This document shows, in pieces, positions 35,603 to 44,283 of a stretch of DNA of 64,000 bases. The position numbers and the translations under genes are program-made. The notes beneath the pieces were generated by a model that was not told where the DNA came from, did not search any database, and worked only from the letters and a program-made list of their open reading frames with translations. Each line of letters opens with the position of its first letter. The stretch's first letter is position 1. This DNA is from DASQZK01 sp963771005. GTDB taxonomy: Bacteria > Bacteroidota > Bacteroidia > Bacteroidales > GCA-2748055. The DNA is taken from contig CAVYRO010000008.1 in NCBI GenBank assembly GCA_963771005.1, forward strand, positions 434,001 through 498,000. Direction: 5' to 3'.

Positions 35603-37240
35603 TCAATCGTGAAAATTGATCCTGACCGGACGGCCTTTTGGAATTTTACGGGTAATTTCTGTGTTTTTATATTTAAGGACGAGGGTAAATTCATCGTCAG
35701 CGGTGACTTCGACAGTTCTCCGGCCCTTCACATCGGGTTCATTGCATACCATGGATAGCGTGATGCCGCCGAACCAGAAATTCCGTATCCCTACACGGTT
35801 ATTGCTCCGAATCGTCCATATAATTTTTCTTTCAGGTGCATTGGCTTTAATACCGATAGCATAACGGATCAGGTATTCAACAGGCCCCAGCCCCGACCAA
35901 CCCACAAAATCGCCCCTTGAAGGTGTCCCTTTCGCGATCGTATCTGCTGCATAATTCTCCCAGAGGGTTCCGGTTTTTTTGTATACGGCAACGACATTTT
36001 CCAGGTGGTTGAGTGCAATTTCAGCAGCCTGTTCGTCGTAACCGTATTTTTCGAGCCCCCGGATGATCATCGTATTTGTGGGCGCCCAGACGGCTCCGCT
36101 CCAGTATCCCCCCAGCGGATCGTAATCCTTTTCATTGGCGGCCAGGGTGGGTACACGGTGCATCCGGTTAAAACTTTCTTTATTATCAAGTTCCCGCGAG
36201 AGGACCGATGCCTTCAGGCTGTCGGCTACGCCTGCGATAAGTGGCCAAAAACCGCCGACCGTCCGGATTGTGACCGGCTGTCCGGTAAGGGTGAGGTCAT
36301 AATAAAATCCGTCTTTTTTATCCCACATCTTCTCGTTGATTATCCGGGAAAGTTCTCCGGATTCCGCATCATACCGTGCAGCTTCTGCAATTTTGCCCGT
36401 GATGGCCGCCATGACGGCCAGGTTCCTGGCAAAAAGCACCATTTCCGAAGAAATATCAACGGCAGTACCTCCGTTCAGCAGCCACTGGTTTCGCGGAGAA
36501 TTGTCCATCTGGCTCCAATCGGCTATGTATAACCCGTTACCCTGGCGCAGGTATTTTTGAAGTACCTCATAATATTTAACAAGAGGTTTCCAGACCATTT
36601 CCAGCCGTCCCGTATCGGCTGTCAGTTGGTAACTTTCAAGTTCCGCCCACGCCGGGATGGGATGGTTCAATCCTTCGATCGTCAGAAGCGGAGGTGGTTC
36701 CGGAGTTTGCCGGCCTGTATAAACCACAGGCATCTTTATCCCCGAGAGGTAATAAATGCCAAACCTGCTGAAGAGTGGTTCATCCTCCGTATTTACCCAG
36801 GGTCGGTAATCCTTTCCCGTCTCACGAACGATCTCGCGGCAGATCTCACCGTCGGCATGCTGCTTCGCGTAAAAATTATCCAGGGCGGAAATAGCAGGTA
36901 TATAAGGAGATCCATACCTTGCGAACATCGTTATGAAACTCATGTCCCAGAGAAAAATATTGGCATTGAAAGCGGCATCGATGTACTGCGATACAAATCC
37001 ATTCTCCTTCCCGGGGGCGTAGATGTTCCCGAAGGCAAGCTCCCATGTTTTCCAGTAGCATGAAACATACGCGGTATCCTCATCGTAAATGGGTTGAGGC
37101 AGTTTCTCACGCGTCTCCCGGAATTCAGGCAGGGGTTTTGGCCGGTACTCATTTTTGGAAAAATACATACCCTGTTGTTCCTGTGCTTTAAGTGTAGTTA
37201 CGACAGTGATCAGTAGCAGGGGGAAGATCATTCTTTTCAT
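35603..37240 (-). CDS. Secreted MGH1-type (GH63/GH37-like) glycoside hydrolase
   Basis: The protein has 545 residues with a signal peptide (MIFPLLLITVVTTLKAQ). An (alpha/alpha)6-barrel covers about 50-470: FLWDMSFITMFARY (about 94-107), LGGYWSGAVWAPTNTMIIRGL (about 372-392) and LWENYAADTIAKG are typical of the mannosyl-oligosaccharide glucosidase/trehalase-like clan. In this group an Asp of the WDM motif and a Glu of the LWENY segment are plausible catalytic acids. A short beta-domain closes the protein. The substrate is unknown; an alpha-glucoside is the usual guess. It stands alone between clpB and the broken ABC gene, not in the main glycan locus. Confidence 0.75.
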   Translation of the reverse strand: MKRMIFPLLLITVVTTLKAQEQQGMYFSKNEYRPKPLPEFRETREKLPQPIYDEDTAYVSCYWKTWELAFGNIYAPGKENGFVSQYIDAAFNANIFLWDMSFITMFARYGSPYIPAISALDNFYAKQHADGEICREIVRETGKDYRPWVNTEDEPLFSRFGIYYLSGIKMPVVYTGRQTPEPPPLLTIEGLNHPIPAWAELESYQLTADTGRLEMVWKPLVKYYEVLQKYLRQGNGLYIADWSQMDNSPRNQWLLNGGTAVDISSEMVLFARNLAVMAAITGKIAEAARYDAESGELSRIINEKMWDKKDGFYYDLTLTGQPVTIRTVGGFWPLIAGVADSLKASVLSRELDNKESFNRMHRVPTLAANEKDYDPLGGYWSGAVWAPTNTMIIRGLEKYGYDEQAAEIALNHLENVVAVYKKTGTLWENYAADTIAKGTPSRGDFVGWSGLGPVEYLIRYAIGIKANAPERKIIWTIRSNNRVGIRNFWFGGITLSMVCNEPDVKGRRTVEVTADDEFTLVLKYKNTEITRKIPKGRPVRINFHD

Positions 37241-37298
37241 AAGGAGCCGGTTTTACCGGGGATCAGGGATGTCAGCTGCCCGGGAGATAAGTATACTG

Positions 37299-37306
37299 CA
37301 AAGATA
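37299..37306 (-). promoter_or_regulatory. Probable -7 box of the MGH1-type glycosidase
   Basis: TATCTTTG on the minus strand fits TAnnTTTG, 58 bases before the start codon. No -33 element was recognised. Confidence 0.35.
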
Positions 37307-37335
37307 ATGTAAAAGTCTTAAGTAGTGTTTACAAG

Positions 37336-37355
37336 CCCTTCGACTTCGCTCAGGG
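37336..37355. repeat. CCCTTCGACTTCGCTCAGGG interspersed palindrome
   Basis: This 20-base sequence, with CCCT/AGGG ends, belongs to a well-known type of short interspersed repeat present in many copies in diverse bacteria. Here it lies in the divergent gap between the glycosidase and the broken ABC gene. Confidence 0.6.
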
Positions 37356-37489
37356 ACCGGCGACTTCATTCAAGAGGGTGAAGTAAATTTTTTTTGGTAA
37401 CAACATATTTTAATATTTGCTATATTCGGCTTGAAAATTCGCCATTCCACAAGCCTGTAAATTAACTCCCCTAGGTTAAAATCTGAGAC

Positions 37490-40400
37490 ATGAGTGAGCA
37501 GATCCTCAAAGCATTGATGCAACTTTTCGCCATTATTGCGAGACCTGAGAGTAATGCGAGGGACCGGCGCACCATCGTTGAATCTTTCCTTAAACGTCAG
37601 TTAAACCAGGAGCTGGTAGCGGAATATATTGCTGTTTTTGACGAATATTACCGTATACCACCAGGAGAAACAGAAGGACAAGGATTCCAGGCGCAGGCGG
37701 ATCTCTTCCAGCTCGGTCCGCGTTCTCAGGATCTGCACGGAGATCAATGAAGAGCTGGCGCAGGCCACAAAAGATCATCGTTCTCATCCAACTCCTGGAA
37801 TTTGTCAAATCGGATAACGAGAGATCACACGCCAGGAAATGGAATTCATCAGGACGGTGGCCGAGACTTTCAATATCGGCTCAGGTGAATATTCGGAGAT
37901 CAAGGATTTTGTGCTTTTTTCGTTTAACAGAGTTCCCGACTCAGAAGCCATCCTCATCATCGACAATAAGGATGAATCCGTATATGAAGACTGTGCAGTC
38001 CGGCATATGAAACTGGAAAACCTGCTTGGGCAGATCCGGGTACTGCATGTTTCCTCGGCGAATCTCTATTTCATCCGATATATCGGGGTGAATGAAATCA
38101 ACATGAACGGGCAGCTGATCGAAAAGGAAAAGGTATACGCCTTCAATACCGGCTCTTCCATCCGTAACCAGCAGATAGATCCGATTTATTACAGCGATAT
38201 CGTCAGCTGGTTTGCAGAAGACAGGATCAGGTCAAGGATCGTCTTTGAGGTCGACAAAAGTCCATTACCTTTTCAGAGTCGGGAAACCGGCTTACACGAC
38301 ATAAGTTTCACGGAACAATCGGGAAGGCTCGTCGGCATAATGGGTGCGAGCGGAGCAGGAAAATCAACGCTCTTATCAACGTCCTCAACGGCACGGCTGA
38401 CCACCCACGTCAGGGCGGGTGCTGATAAACGGTATTGATATACATGCCGACGGTCATGAGATCGAAGGTCTTATCGGTCATGTATCGCAGGATGATCTTC
38501 TGATCGAGGAACTAACTGTTTTTCAGAATCTGTACTACAATGCAAGGCTGTGTTTCGAGAATTATTCCGAGGAACAACTGCTGCGATGCCGTGGAACAGG
38601 TGCTTAAAAACCTAGGTCTTTATGAGATAAAGGATATTCAGGTCGGATCTCCCCTGAACAAAAAAATAAGCGGCGGACAGCGCAAAAGGCTGAACATAGC
38701 CCTCGAACTGATCCGTGAACCTGCCGTTCTATTCCTCGACGAACCAACCTCCGGACTTTCAAGCCGGGACTCGGAAAATATCCTGGACCTGCTCAAGGAG
38801 CTTTCGCTGAAAGGAAAACTCGTCTTCGTGGTCATCCATCAGCCCTCGTCGGAGATATTTCAAAATGTTCGACAGGCTGCTGATACTGGATACCGGCGGA
38901 TACCTGATCTATAACGGCGATCCCGTCGATTCCATCATCTATTTCAAGTCCAGGGTGCACCATGCAAACTGGAACGAGAGCGAATGTCACACCTGCGGAA
39001 ATGTCAACCCCGAACAGATCTTCAACATTGTTGAAGCATCGGTTATTGATGAATATCGGAAAGCTGACGGATATGAGAAAGATCTCACCCGATGGAATGG
39101 AGCCAGTATTACAAAGACGGAACATATTGAAGAGGAAGTGCCCGAAGCCGGGAAAGAGGACCTGCCGGAAATTACGTTCAGCATTCCCGGGAAATTCAAA
39201 CAATTCATGGTATTTGTAACCCGCGATCATGCTGAAGAAAGTCAGTGATCTGCAGTATATGATCATCAATTTCCTCGAGGCGCCCTGTGCTGGCATTCCT
39301 GCTGGCATATATAATAAGGTATTACAATGTGGATGTCGCCAACCGGTTCGGGTATACCTTGAGCGGAAACAGCAATCTGCCGGTATATATATTCATGTCG
39401 GTCATCGTGGCGATTTTCATCGGGCTGACCGTAAGCGCCGAAGAGATAATCAAGGACCGGAAGATCCTGAAACGGGAAGCTTTTCTGAACCTGAGCTGGT
39501 CGGGTTACCTTCTTTCCAAGATCTTCGTACTATTCGTAATTTCGGCCATCCAGGCAGCCCTTTTCGTCGCTGTAGGAAACAGCATCCTGGAGATCAGGGG
39601 CATGTATTTCGCAATACTGGCTCGTACTTTTCAGTGCATGGGCCAATGCCAACCTGATGGGACTGGTCATCTCGGATAGCTTTAAGACTGTTGTCACCAT
39701 CTACATTCTCATCCCCTTCCTGGTCATTCCCCAAATCGTCCTGTAGCGGGATCATCGTCAAATATGAGAAACTCAATCCGAACATTTCGGTCCCGAATCT
39801 ATCCCGTTTTATGGTGAGATCATGACAGCCCGTTGGGCATATGAAGGACTGGCAACCTACCAGTTCATGGAGAACGAGTACGAAAAGCGTTATTATGCAA
39901 AAGACAAGCTGATCAGCAATGCCAGCTTCAAGGACAACTTCCTGCTGAATGAACTGATTAACAAGATCAGGTTTGTTAAAAAAAATATGGACGATCCCGT
40001 CACAGAAAGGAACATATTTCCTATATTCTCGGCCTTCTAGGATCCGAAATTCAAAAAGAATACAGCGTACCGCGAGCACTGAGCCGGGAAGAGAATGGCA
40101 TTCCACCGGTGAATAATTTGAAGATGCCGGGAAGTCTGGAGATGGAGGATGTCACACCTGCCGTGCTTAGCGAAGTACAGCGTTATCTACAGGACCTTAA
40201 AATTTTTACAACAGGCTGTACAAATATGTATATGACAAGAAAAATGAGCAGAGGGAACAGTGAGAATCGACAATTACATTGCAGCACTGAAACGCAAATA
40301 TTTCAATGAAAGTCTTGAAGAATTCGTGACGAATAAAAATGAATTTCAGCGCATCGTCGAGTATGACGGAAAGCTGGTCCAGAAAAGTGGACCCGATCTA

Positions 40401-40664
40401 TCTTGATCCTCGAATACCATTTATCAGGGCTCATTTTTATGCACCCAGGAAATGGTCTTTGGCCGCTTTTATCCGACCATTTGGGTGAATGTTGTAGTGA
40501 TCTGGTTCTCCAGCCTCCTCCTGTATGTCATCCTTTACTTCAGGCTCCTGAAGCGGCTGATCGATTTTTTCAGCAAGGGCCGCAACTTCTTCAGGAGTAT
40601 GAACCGGTTGAACATCGATAAAAAAAACCGTTTTCCTGGTGAAAAACGGCGATATATGGCATGA
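37490..40664 (+). pseudogene. ABC transporter ATPase-permease fusion with N-terminal and FHA-like regions, broken by a dozen or more frame changes
   Basis: Successive frames read as one protein of roughly 1000 residues. The order is: a helical N-terminus (SEQILKALMQLFAIIA, TerB-like in feel); a region from about 37840 (EFIRTVAETFNIGSGEYSEI); an FHA-like stretch (about 38040-38200); an ABC domain with Walker A GASGAGKST (about 38345), signature SGGQRKRLNIALELI (about 38670) and Walker B AVLFLDEPTSGLSS (about 38725); a linker with CHTCGNVNPEQIF; and an ABC-2 type permease with membrane helices (about 39290-39740 and 40450-40560). The frame changes near 37660, 37745, 37825, 38365, 38585, 38860, 39225, 39285, 39615, 39745, 39800, 40025 and several times more before 40450. 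Internal stops arise only from the shifts. This is either a recent pseudogene or a region of faulty sequence; the intact form would be an envelope exporter of unknown cargo. Confidence 0.8.
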
Positions 40665-40675
40665 ATCAGTTTACA

Positions 40676-41056
40676 CTAATCCACGATCTCGATCATCTTG
40701 AAGGGTACACGAATGATGGATTCATAATCTTCACCGGCTTCGAGCATATCTTCATCGTCCTCTTCATAATACCAGTTGATGACCACCTCAGGTTTACCTT
40801 TCTGAATGGATTCCAGCTTTTTGAATACATCAAGAATACATTTGGATGAACTTGTGTTGAAATATTCAAGCTGGACATTGACCTGTGTAATTTCTTTGGG
40901 ACTCTTCGCATACTCATCCAGCCAGTCGACCAACGGTTTATAAAACTCAATTGAGTTTTCCGGAATTGATCTGCCCTTAATTTCCATGATACCGCTTTCG
41001 GCATCAAATTTTATGGTAGGGGTTTTCGCAGTTCCATCAATTGAAATAGGTTCCAT
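40676..41056 (-). CDS. siaC: SiaC family regulatory phosphoprotein (DUF1987)
   Basis: This 126-residue protein matches DUF1987/SiaC from end to end: GIMEIKGRSIPENSIEFYKP (about 23-42), WLDEYAKSP, and VQLEYFNTSSSKCILDVFKKL (about 61-81), where the Thr of FNTSS is the position phosphorylated in Pseudomonas SiaC. SiaB kinase phosphorylates and SiaA phosphatase dephosphorylates SiaC, which in Pseudomonas then activates a diguanylate cyclase. No diguanylate cyclase or SiaA is in this window, so the Bacteroidetes output must differ or lie elsewhere. It lies 37 bases after siaB. It is intact although the genes around it are frame-broken. Confidence 0.88.
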   Translation of the reverse strand: MEPISIDGTAKTPTIKFDAESGIMEIKGRSIPENSIEFYKPLVDWLDEYAKSPKEITQVNVQLEYFNTSSSKCILDVFKKLESIQKGKPEVVINWYYEEDDEDMLEAGEDYESIIRVPFKMIEIVD

Positions 41057-41093
41057 ATTTATACTTTTTCCGTTTAATTATTTTTTTTGGTGA

Positions 41094-41645
41094 TCAGGAA
41101 ACATATACATCCAGGTTAAAGAAGTAATAATCCTTTTCAAAAATCTCAAAACTATATTCCAGTTTATTCCCGGTTTTCCGGGCGATATCGACCAGGCCGA
41201 GCCCTCCGCCTCCTTTGGCACTCAACTTCTGATGGTTGAGAATGAATTTGTACATATCCTTGAGTTCATCCTTGGAAAGGGAGTTGATCTTATCGATCTT
41301 ATCCTTCAGGGGTTTGATCTTTCCCGAATTGACGAAATTCCCGGTGGTAATTTTATAGATATTATTATCGACCCGGGAAACCACCAGTACACCGAATTTA
41401 GATTCAAAATCGGCTTTCATGCGGTCGGGCAATTCTTCGATATGATGATAAAGATTCTGGAGGCTTTCAACAAGGACGTTATAAACCTTTTTGCGGATTT
41501 TGGATGATTCGCTAAGGTCATCGAGTTTGGCTTCGACAACCTCAAGGACATTGCTTATAAGGTCACTTGTAATACTGCCCTTGTAGGCAAGGAGAACATC
41601 GCCACCGTTTAATTTCTCATAATACTCGTTAATATCAAAGCTCAT
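41094..41645 (-). CDS. siaB: SiaB family protein kinase (DUF6272)
   Basis: The protein has 183 residues. It has a GHKL-type kinase core: an N-box-like VYNVLVESLQNLYHHIEELP (about 54-73) and a glycine-rich lid LSAKGGGGLGLVDIARKTG (about 142-160). It is the expected kinase for the SiaC protein encoded just downstream. The operon probably starts at the promoter at 41701-41728. In the Pseudomonas model SiaB acts with SiaA and SiaC in a partner-switch controlling aggregation; here only B and C are present. Confidence 0.88.
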   Translation of the reverse strand: MSFDINEYYEKLNGGDVLLAYKGSITSDLISNVLEVVEAKLDDLSESSKIRKKVYNVLVESLQNLYHHIEELPDRMKADFESKFGVLVVSRVDNNIYKITTGNFVNSGKIKPLKDKIDKINSLSKDELKDMYKFILNHQKLSAKGGGGLGLVDIARKTGNKLEYSFEIFEKDYYFFNLDVYVS

Positions 41646-41700
41646 TGAGGCTTTTAATCTTTAAGTACGTAGCGGGAATATGCTGTTAATAATTGCTCAA

Positions 41701-41728
41701 CAAATATAAAAAAAAACTCATATACAAA
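41701..41728 (-). promoter_or_regulatory. siaBC promoter
   Basis: On the minus strand TTTG (41725-41728) is followed after 16 bases by TATATTTG (41701-41708), a perfect TAnnTTTG -7 box. The siaB start is 56 bases downstream. The rest of the gap to 41880 is AT-rich and holds nothing else that I recognise. Confidence 0.5.
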
Positions 41729-41880
41729 AAGAAATGCAGAATCAAGTATTATAAGATTCTTAAACAGCTTGACCTTCCTTAACTTCAAGGGTTGCATCAA
41801 ATTCTAAAAATAGTATAAAAAAATGATTCGCGAAATTTTTTATCACCGCGATAATGAAATTTTGATAAAAGTAAAAAAAT

Positions 41881-43091
41881 TTACCGGATTTCAATATACC
41901 TGTGCATCCGGGAAGGATAAAATTCCGAGAAGATCATCTCCTCACCGAACTGATCCTTCCTCTTCCCTTTAAAGAGATCGTAGGAATGGAACTTGCATTT
42001 CAGACTTCCGTTAAGCAATTCTTTCTTACAGGAGGGCTTAAGTCCGACAAATTTCATTGCGTTTATATTTGCGCTGAGGATCCATGCCTGGTAACCCGTG
42101 AATTCCTGTTTGAGGCGGGTTCCGATGGAACTGTAAAACTCGACGATGCGCTCTTCCCGGATCCTTTCTCCATAGGGAGGATTCATCATAATGATCCCTT
42201 CATTGCCCGGAGCGCTCGGTTCCATGAAATCGGCCCGTTTAAATTCGATCATATCGGAAAGCAGGGCTTTAGTGGCATTGTCCTTCGCAAGAGTGACAGC
42301 TTCAGCTGATATATCCGAACCGATGATCTTATGTGTGAATGGCTTGCTGACCAGTGATTTTTCAACAATCCTGCGTATACAATTCTTCATCATAATCGCG
42401 CCAGTTCATAAAAGCAAAAGACGATCTCAGGATACCCGGTGGAACATTCAGCGCAATCATGGCAGCCTCGACAGGCAGGGTTCCCGAACCACACATGGGA
42501 TCAATAAAATCACTTTCTCCGCGCCAGCCGGTCATCAGGATCATTCCCGCCGCCAGGACTTCATTCAAAGGCGCAATATACTGTCCGGTCCGGTATCCCC
42601 TTTTAAACAGCGGGTCGCCGGAACTGTCGAGTGAGATATCGACCCGGAAATCGTTAATATGTACATTTATGGAGATATCCGGATTGTTCACATCCACATC
42701 CGGTCTTTTACCGGTTTGTTTCCGGAATTTATCGGCAATGGCATCTTTGGCTTTCAGGGAAATATAATGACTGTGTGAAAAAAATTTCGAATTCACGGCA
42801 CTGTTGACTGCAAAGGACCGTTCGGGAGGGAAAATAGAGATTCCAGTCGATTTTGTAAACTTCATTATAGAACTGTTCTTCGTCGCGCGCGGTGAATGAT
42901 TTGATATTCATCAGCATCCGGATAGCTGTCCGAAGGGTCAGGTTAAGCTTGTATATAAGAGCCTGACGGCCCGAAAACCTGACAGCCCGGTGAAAGACAC
43001 TGATGTTCTCGGCGCCCTGCTCCCGCAGTTCTCCCGCCAGGACTTCCTCAAGCCCAAACAATGTTGTTGCTACAAAACTATCTTCAATCAT
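41881..43091 (-). pseudogene. THUMP-domain class I SAM-dependent RNA methyltransferase (RlmL/TrmN type), frame-broken twice
   Basis: Three overlapping frames together give one protein of about 400 residues. The start at 43091 (MIEDSFVATTLFGLEEVLAGEL) is the N-terminal ferredoxin-like/THUMP region; it shifts frame near 42835, at IDWNLYFP to PPERSFAVNS. The middle carries SLKAKDAIADKFRKQTG and the methyltransferase motif DFIDPMCGSGTLPVEAAMIA. A second shift near 42390 leads to the end with IIGSDISAEAVTLAKDN and the catalytic IIMMNPPYGERI. Proteins of this type make m2G in 23S rRNA (RlmL) or tRNA. All core motifs survive, so either the breaks are very recent or the sequence is wrong here. Confidence 0.8.
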
Positions 43092-43102
43092 TCTCTTTTC
43101 TT

Positions 43103-43638
43103 TTAAGTTTCCTTAACTGCATCCAAAGCCATCCTGGTTCCTCCGGCACCGTTTCCCGAAATGATTTTCAGAGGTGTATTCAGAGCAGTGATCTCCTCTT
43201 TATACCTGTTGAAAAGCAACTCCCTGCTTTCTCCGCTGTTTTCCCTTACATTGTCCGCCTTCCATGGTATATCCGGTGCACAGAGAAGGTAAAGGTCAAC
43301 GGGAAGTTCTACTGATTTTTTCATCAAGCCACCGAGGATATTTCCCAAAAACCATATCAAACCATACCTTAGTAATAATGAGCCATGTATCAAAAATCAC
43401 GATACCCTTGCCGTTACGGGCATATTTTTCATAATCCTCTGTCTGCTTCCGGGCAATATGCTCTATATCGGTTATAGTTGTATTTTTCCCTGAGGGAACC
43501 AATGTAGTACCTTGCATATTCGGGTATCCAGACAGCATCCAACTCACGTGCCAGGTAATCGGATATCTTTGTTTTTCCGGTCGATTCAGGTCCTGTGACG
43601 ACAATCCTGATCAATTCTTGCTTATGTTTTTTTTCCAT
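43103..43638 (-). pseudogene. nadR: NadR-like nicotinamide-riboside kinase (AAA-type ATPase), frame-broken twice
   Basis: Joined across frames the protein is about 178 residues: RIVVTGPESTGKTKISDYLA (Walker A), WIPEYARYYI, then a shift near 43467 to DIEHIARKQTEDYEKYA and IVIFDTWLIITKVWFDMVFGKYP, then a shift near 43310 to VDLYLLCAPDIPWKADNVRENSGE. This is the ribosylnicotinamide-kinase half of NadR. It begins 28 bases inside the end of pnuC, the transporter for nicotinamide riboside, which supports the function. The two shifts make it non-functional as read, unless they are sequence errors. Confidence 0.8.
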
Positions 43639-44201
43639 TGACGGTAACCGATAAACGCCATAAATGTATAAACTAAAAACAAGATAACCGTAGGGTAAAG
43701 TCCCTTATAAATATACATACCCATTGAAACCGCATCGATAACGATCCAGAATAACCAGTTCTCGATCATCTTCCGGGCCAGCATCCAGGTCGCCACAATG
43801 CTGGAAGCTGTTGTAAAGGCATCAAGGTAAGGCATGGGGGAATCGGTGTAATTGTCGAGAATAAAACCGGTAATTGCTGTGAGGATCAGGCTGACCAGGA
43901 TTAGCCCCATCCATATCCCGTATCCGATGCCTGTAACGGGCAATTCGTTTTCCCCGTTATTCTTCCCTGAACCGTGAGTCCAATGGTACCATCCGTAAAT
44001 GCTGATGAAAAAATAATAAACCTGGAGACTCATGTCAGCATAGAAACGGGCATGATAAAATACATAGATATACAAGAGGGAAGTCACCATTCCAACCAAC
44101 CAGAGCCAGATGATCTGCCTGATGGAAAAGTACAGATACAGAAGACCGGTGAGGGCACCCAGGAGTTCAATATAATTCCCGGACATCCATGTGATCAGCA
44201 T
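43611..44201 (-). CDS. pnuC: Nicotinamide riboside transporter PnuC
   Basis: The protein has 196 residues and about seven membrane segments. ELLGALTGLLYLYFSIRQIIWLW (about 12-34), the WLVGMVTSLLYIYVFYHARFYADMSLQVYYFFISIYGWYHW block (about 33-73) and the C-terminal NWLFWIVIDAVSMGMYIYKGLYPTVILFLVYTFMAFIGYRQWKK are diagnostic of PnuC. It takes up nicotinamide riboside, which the adjacent NadR-like kinase would phosphorylate, trapping it for NAD synthesis. The two genes overlap by 28 bases. No NAD-sensing riboswitch or NrtR-like site was recognised in the 82 bases upstream. Confidence 0.92.
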   Translation of the reverse strand: MLITWMSGNYIELLGALTGLLYLYFSIRQIIWLWLVGMVTSLLYIYVFYHARFYADMSLQVYYFFISIYGWYHWTHGSGKNNGENELPVTGIGYGIWMGLILVSLILTAITGFILDNYTDSPMPYLDAFTTASSIVATWMLARKMIENWLFWIVIDAVSMGMYIYKGLYPTVILFLVYTFMAFIGYRQWKKNISKN

Positions 44202-44283
44202 TTCTCTGTACGGATTTGGAATGCCGGGTGAATATACCGGAGCCCATGGCTTTTATCAGACCGAATGCACAGGTATGTGACAA

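Noticed and set aside
37490..40664. Programmed frameshifting in the ABC gene
   Set aside because: A dozen or more shifts in both directions without slippery-site/structure patterns is not credible as programmed recoding.
44202..44283. NAD-responsive riboswitch or NrtR operator before pnuC
   Set aside because: No conserved aptamer or palindromic operator could be identified in the short gap.
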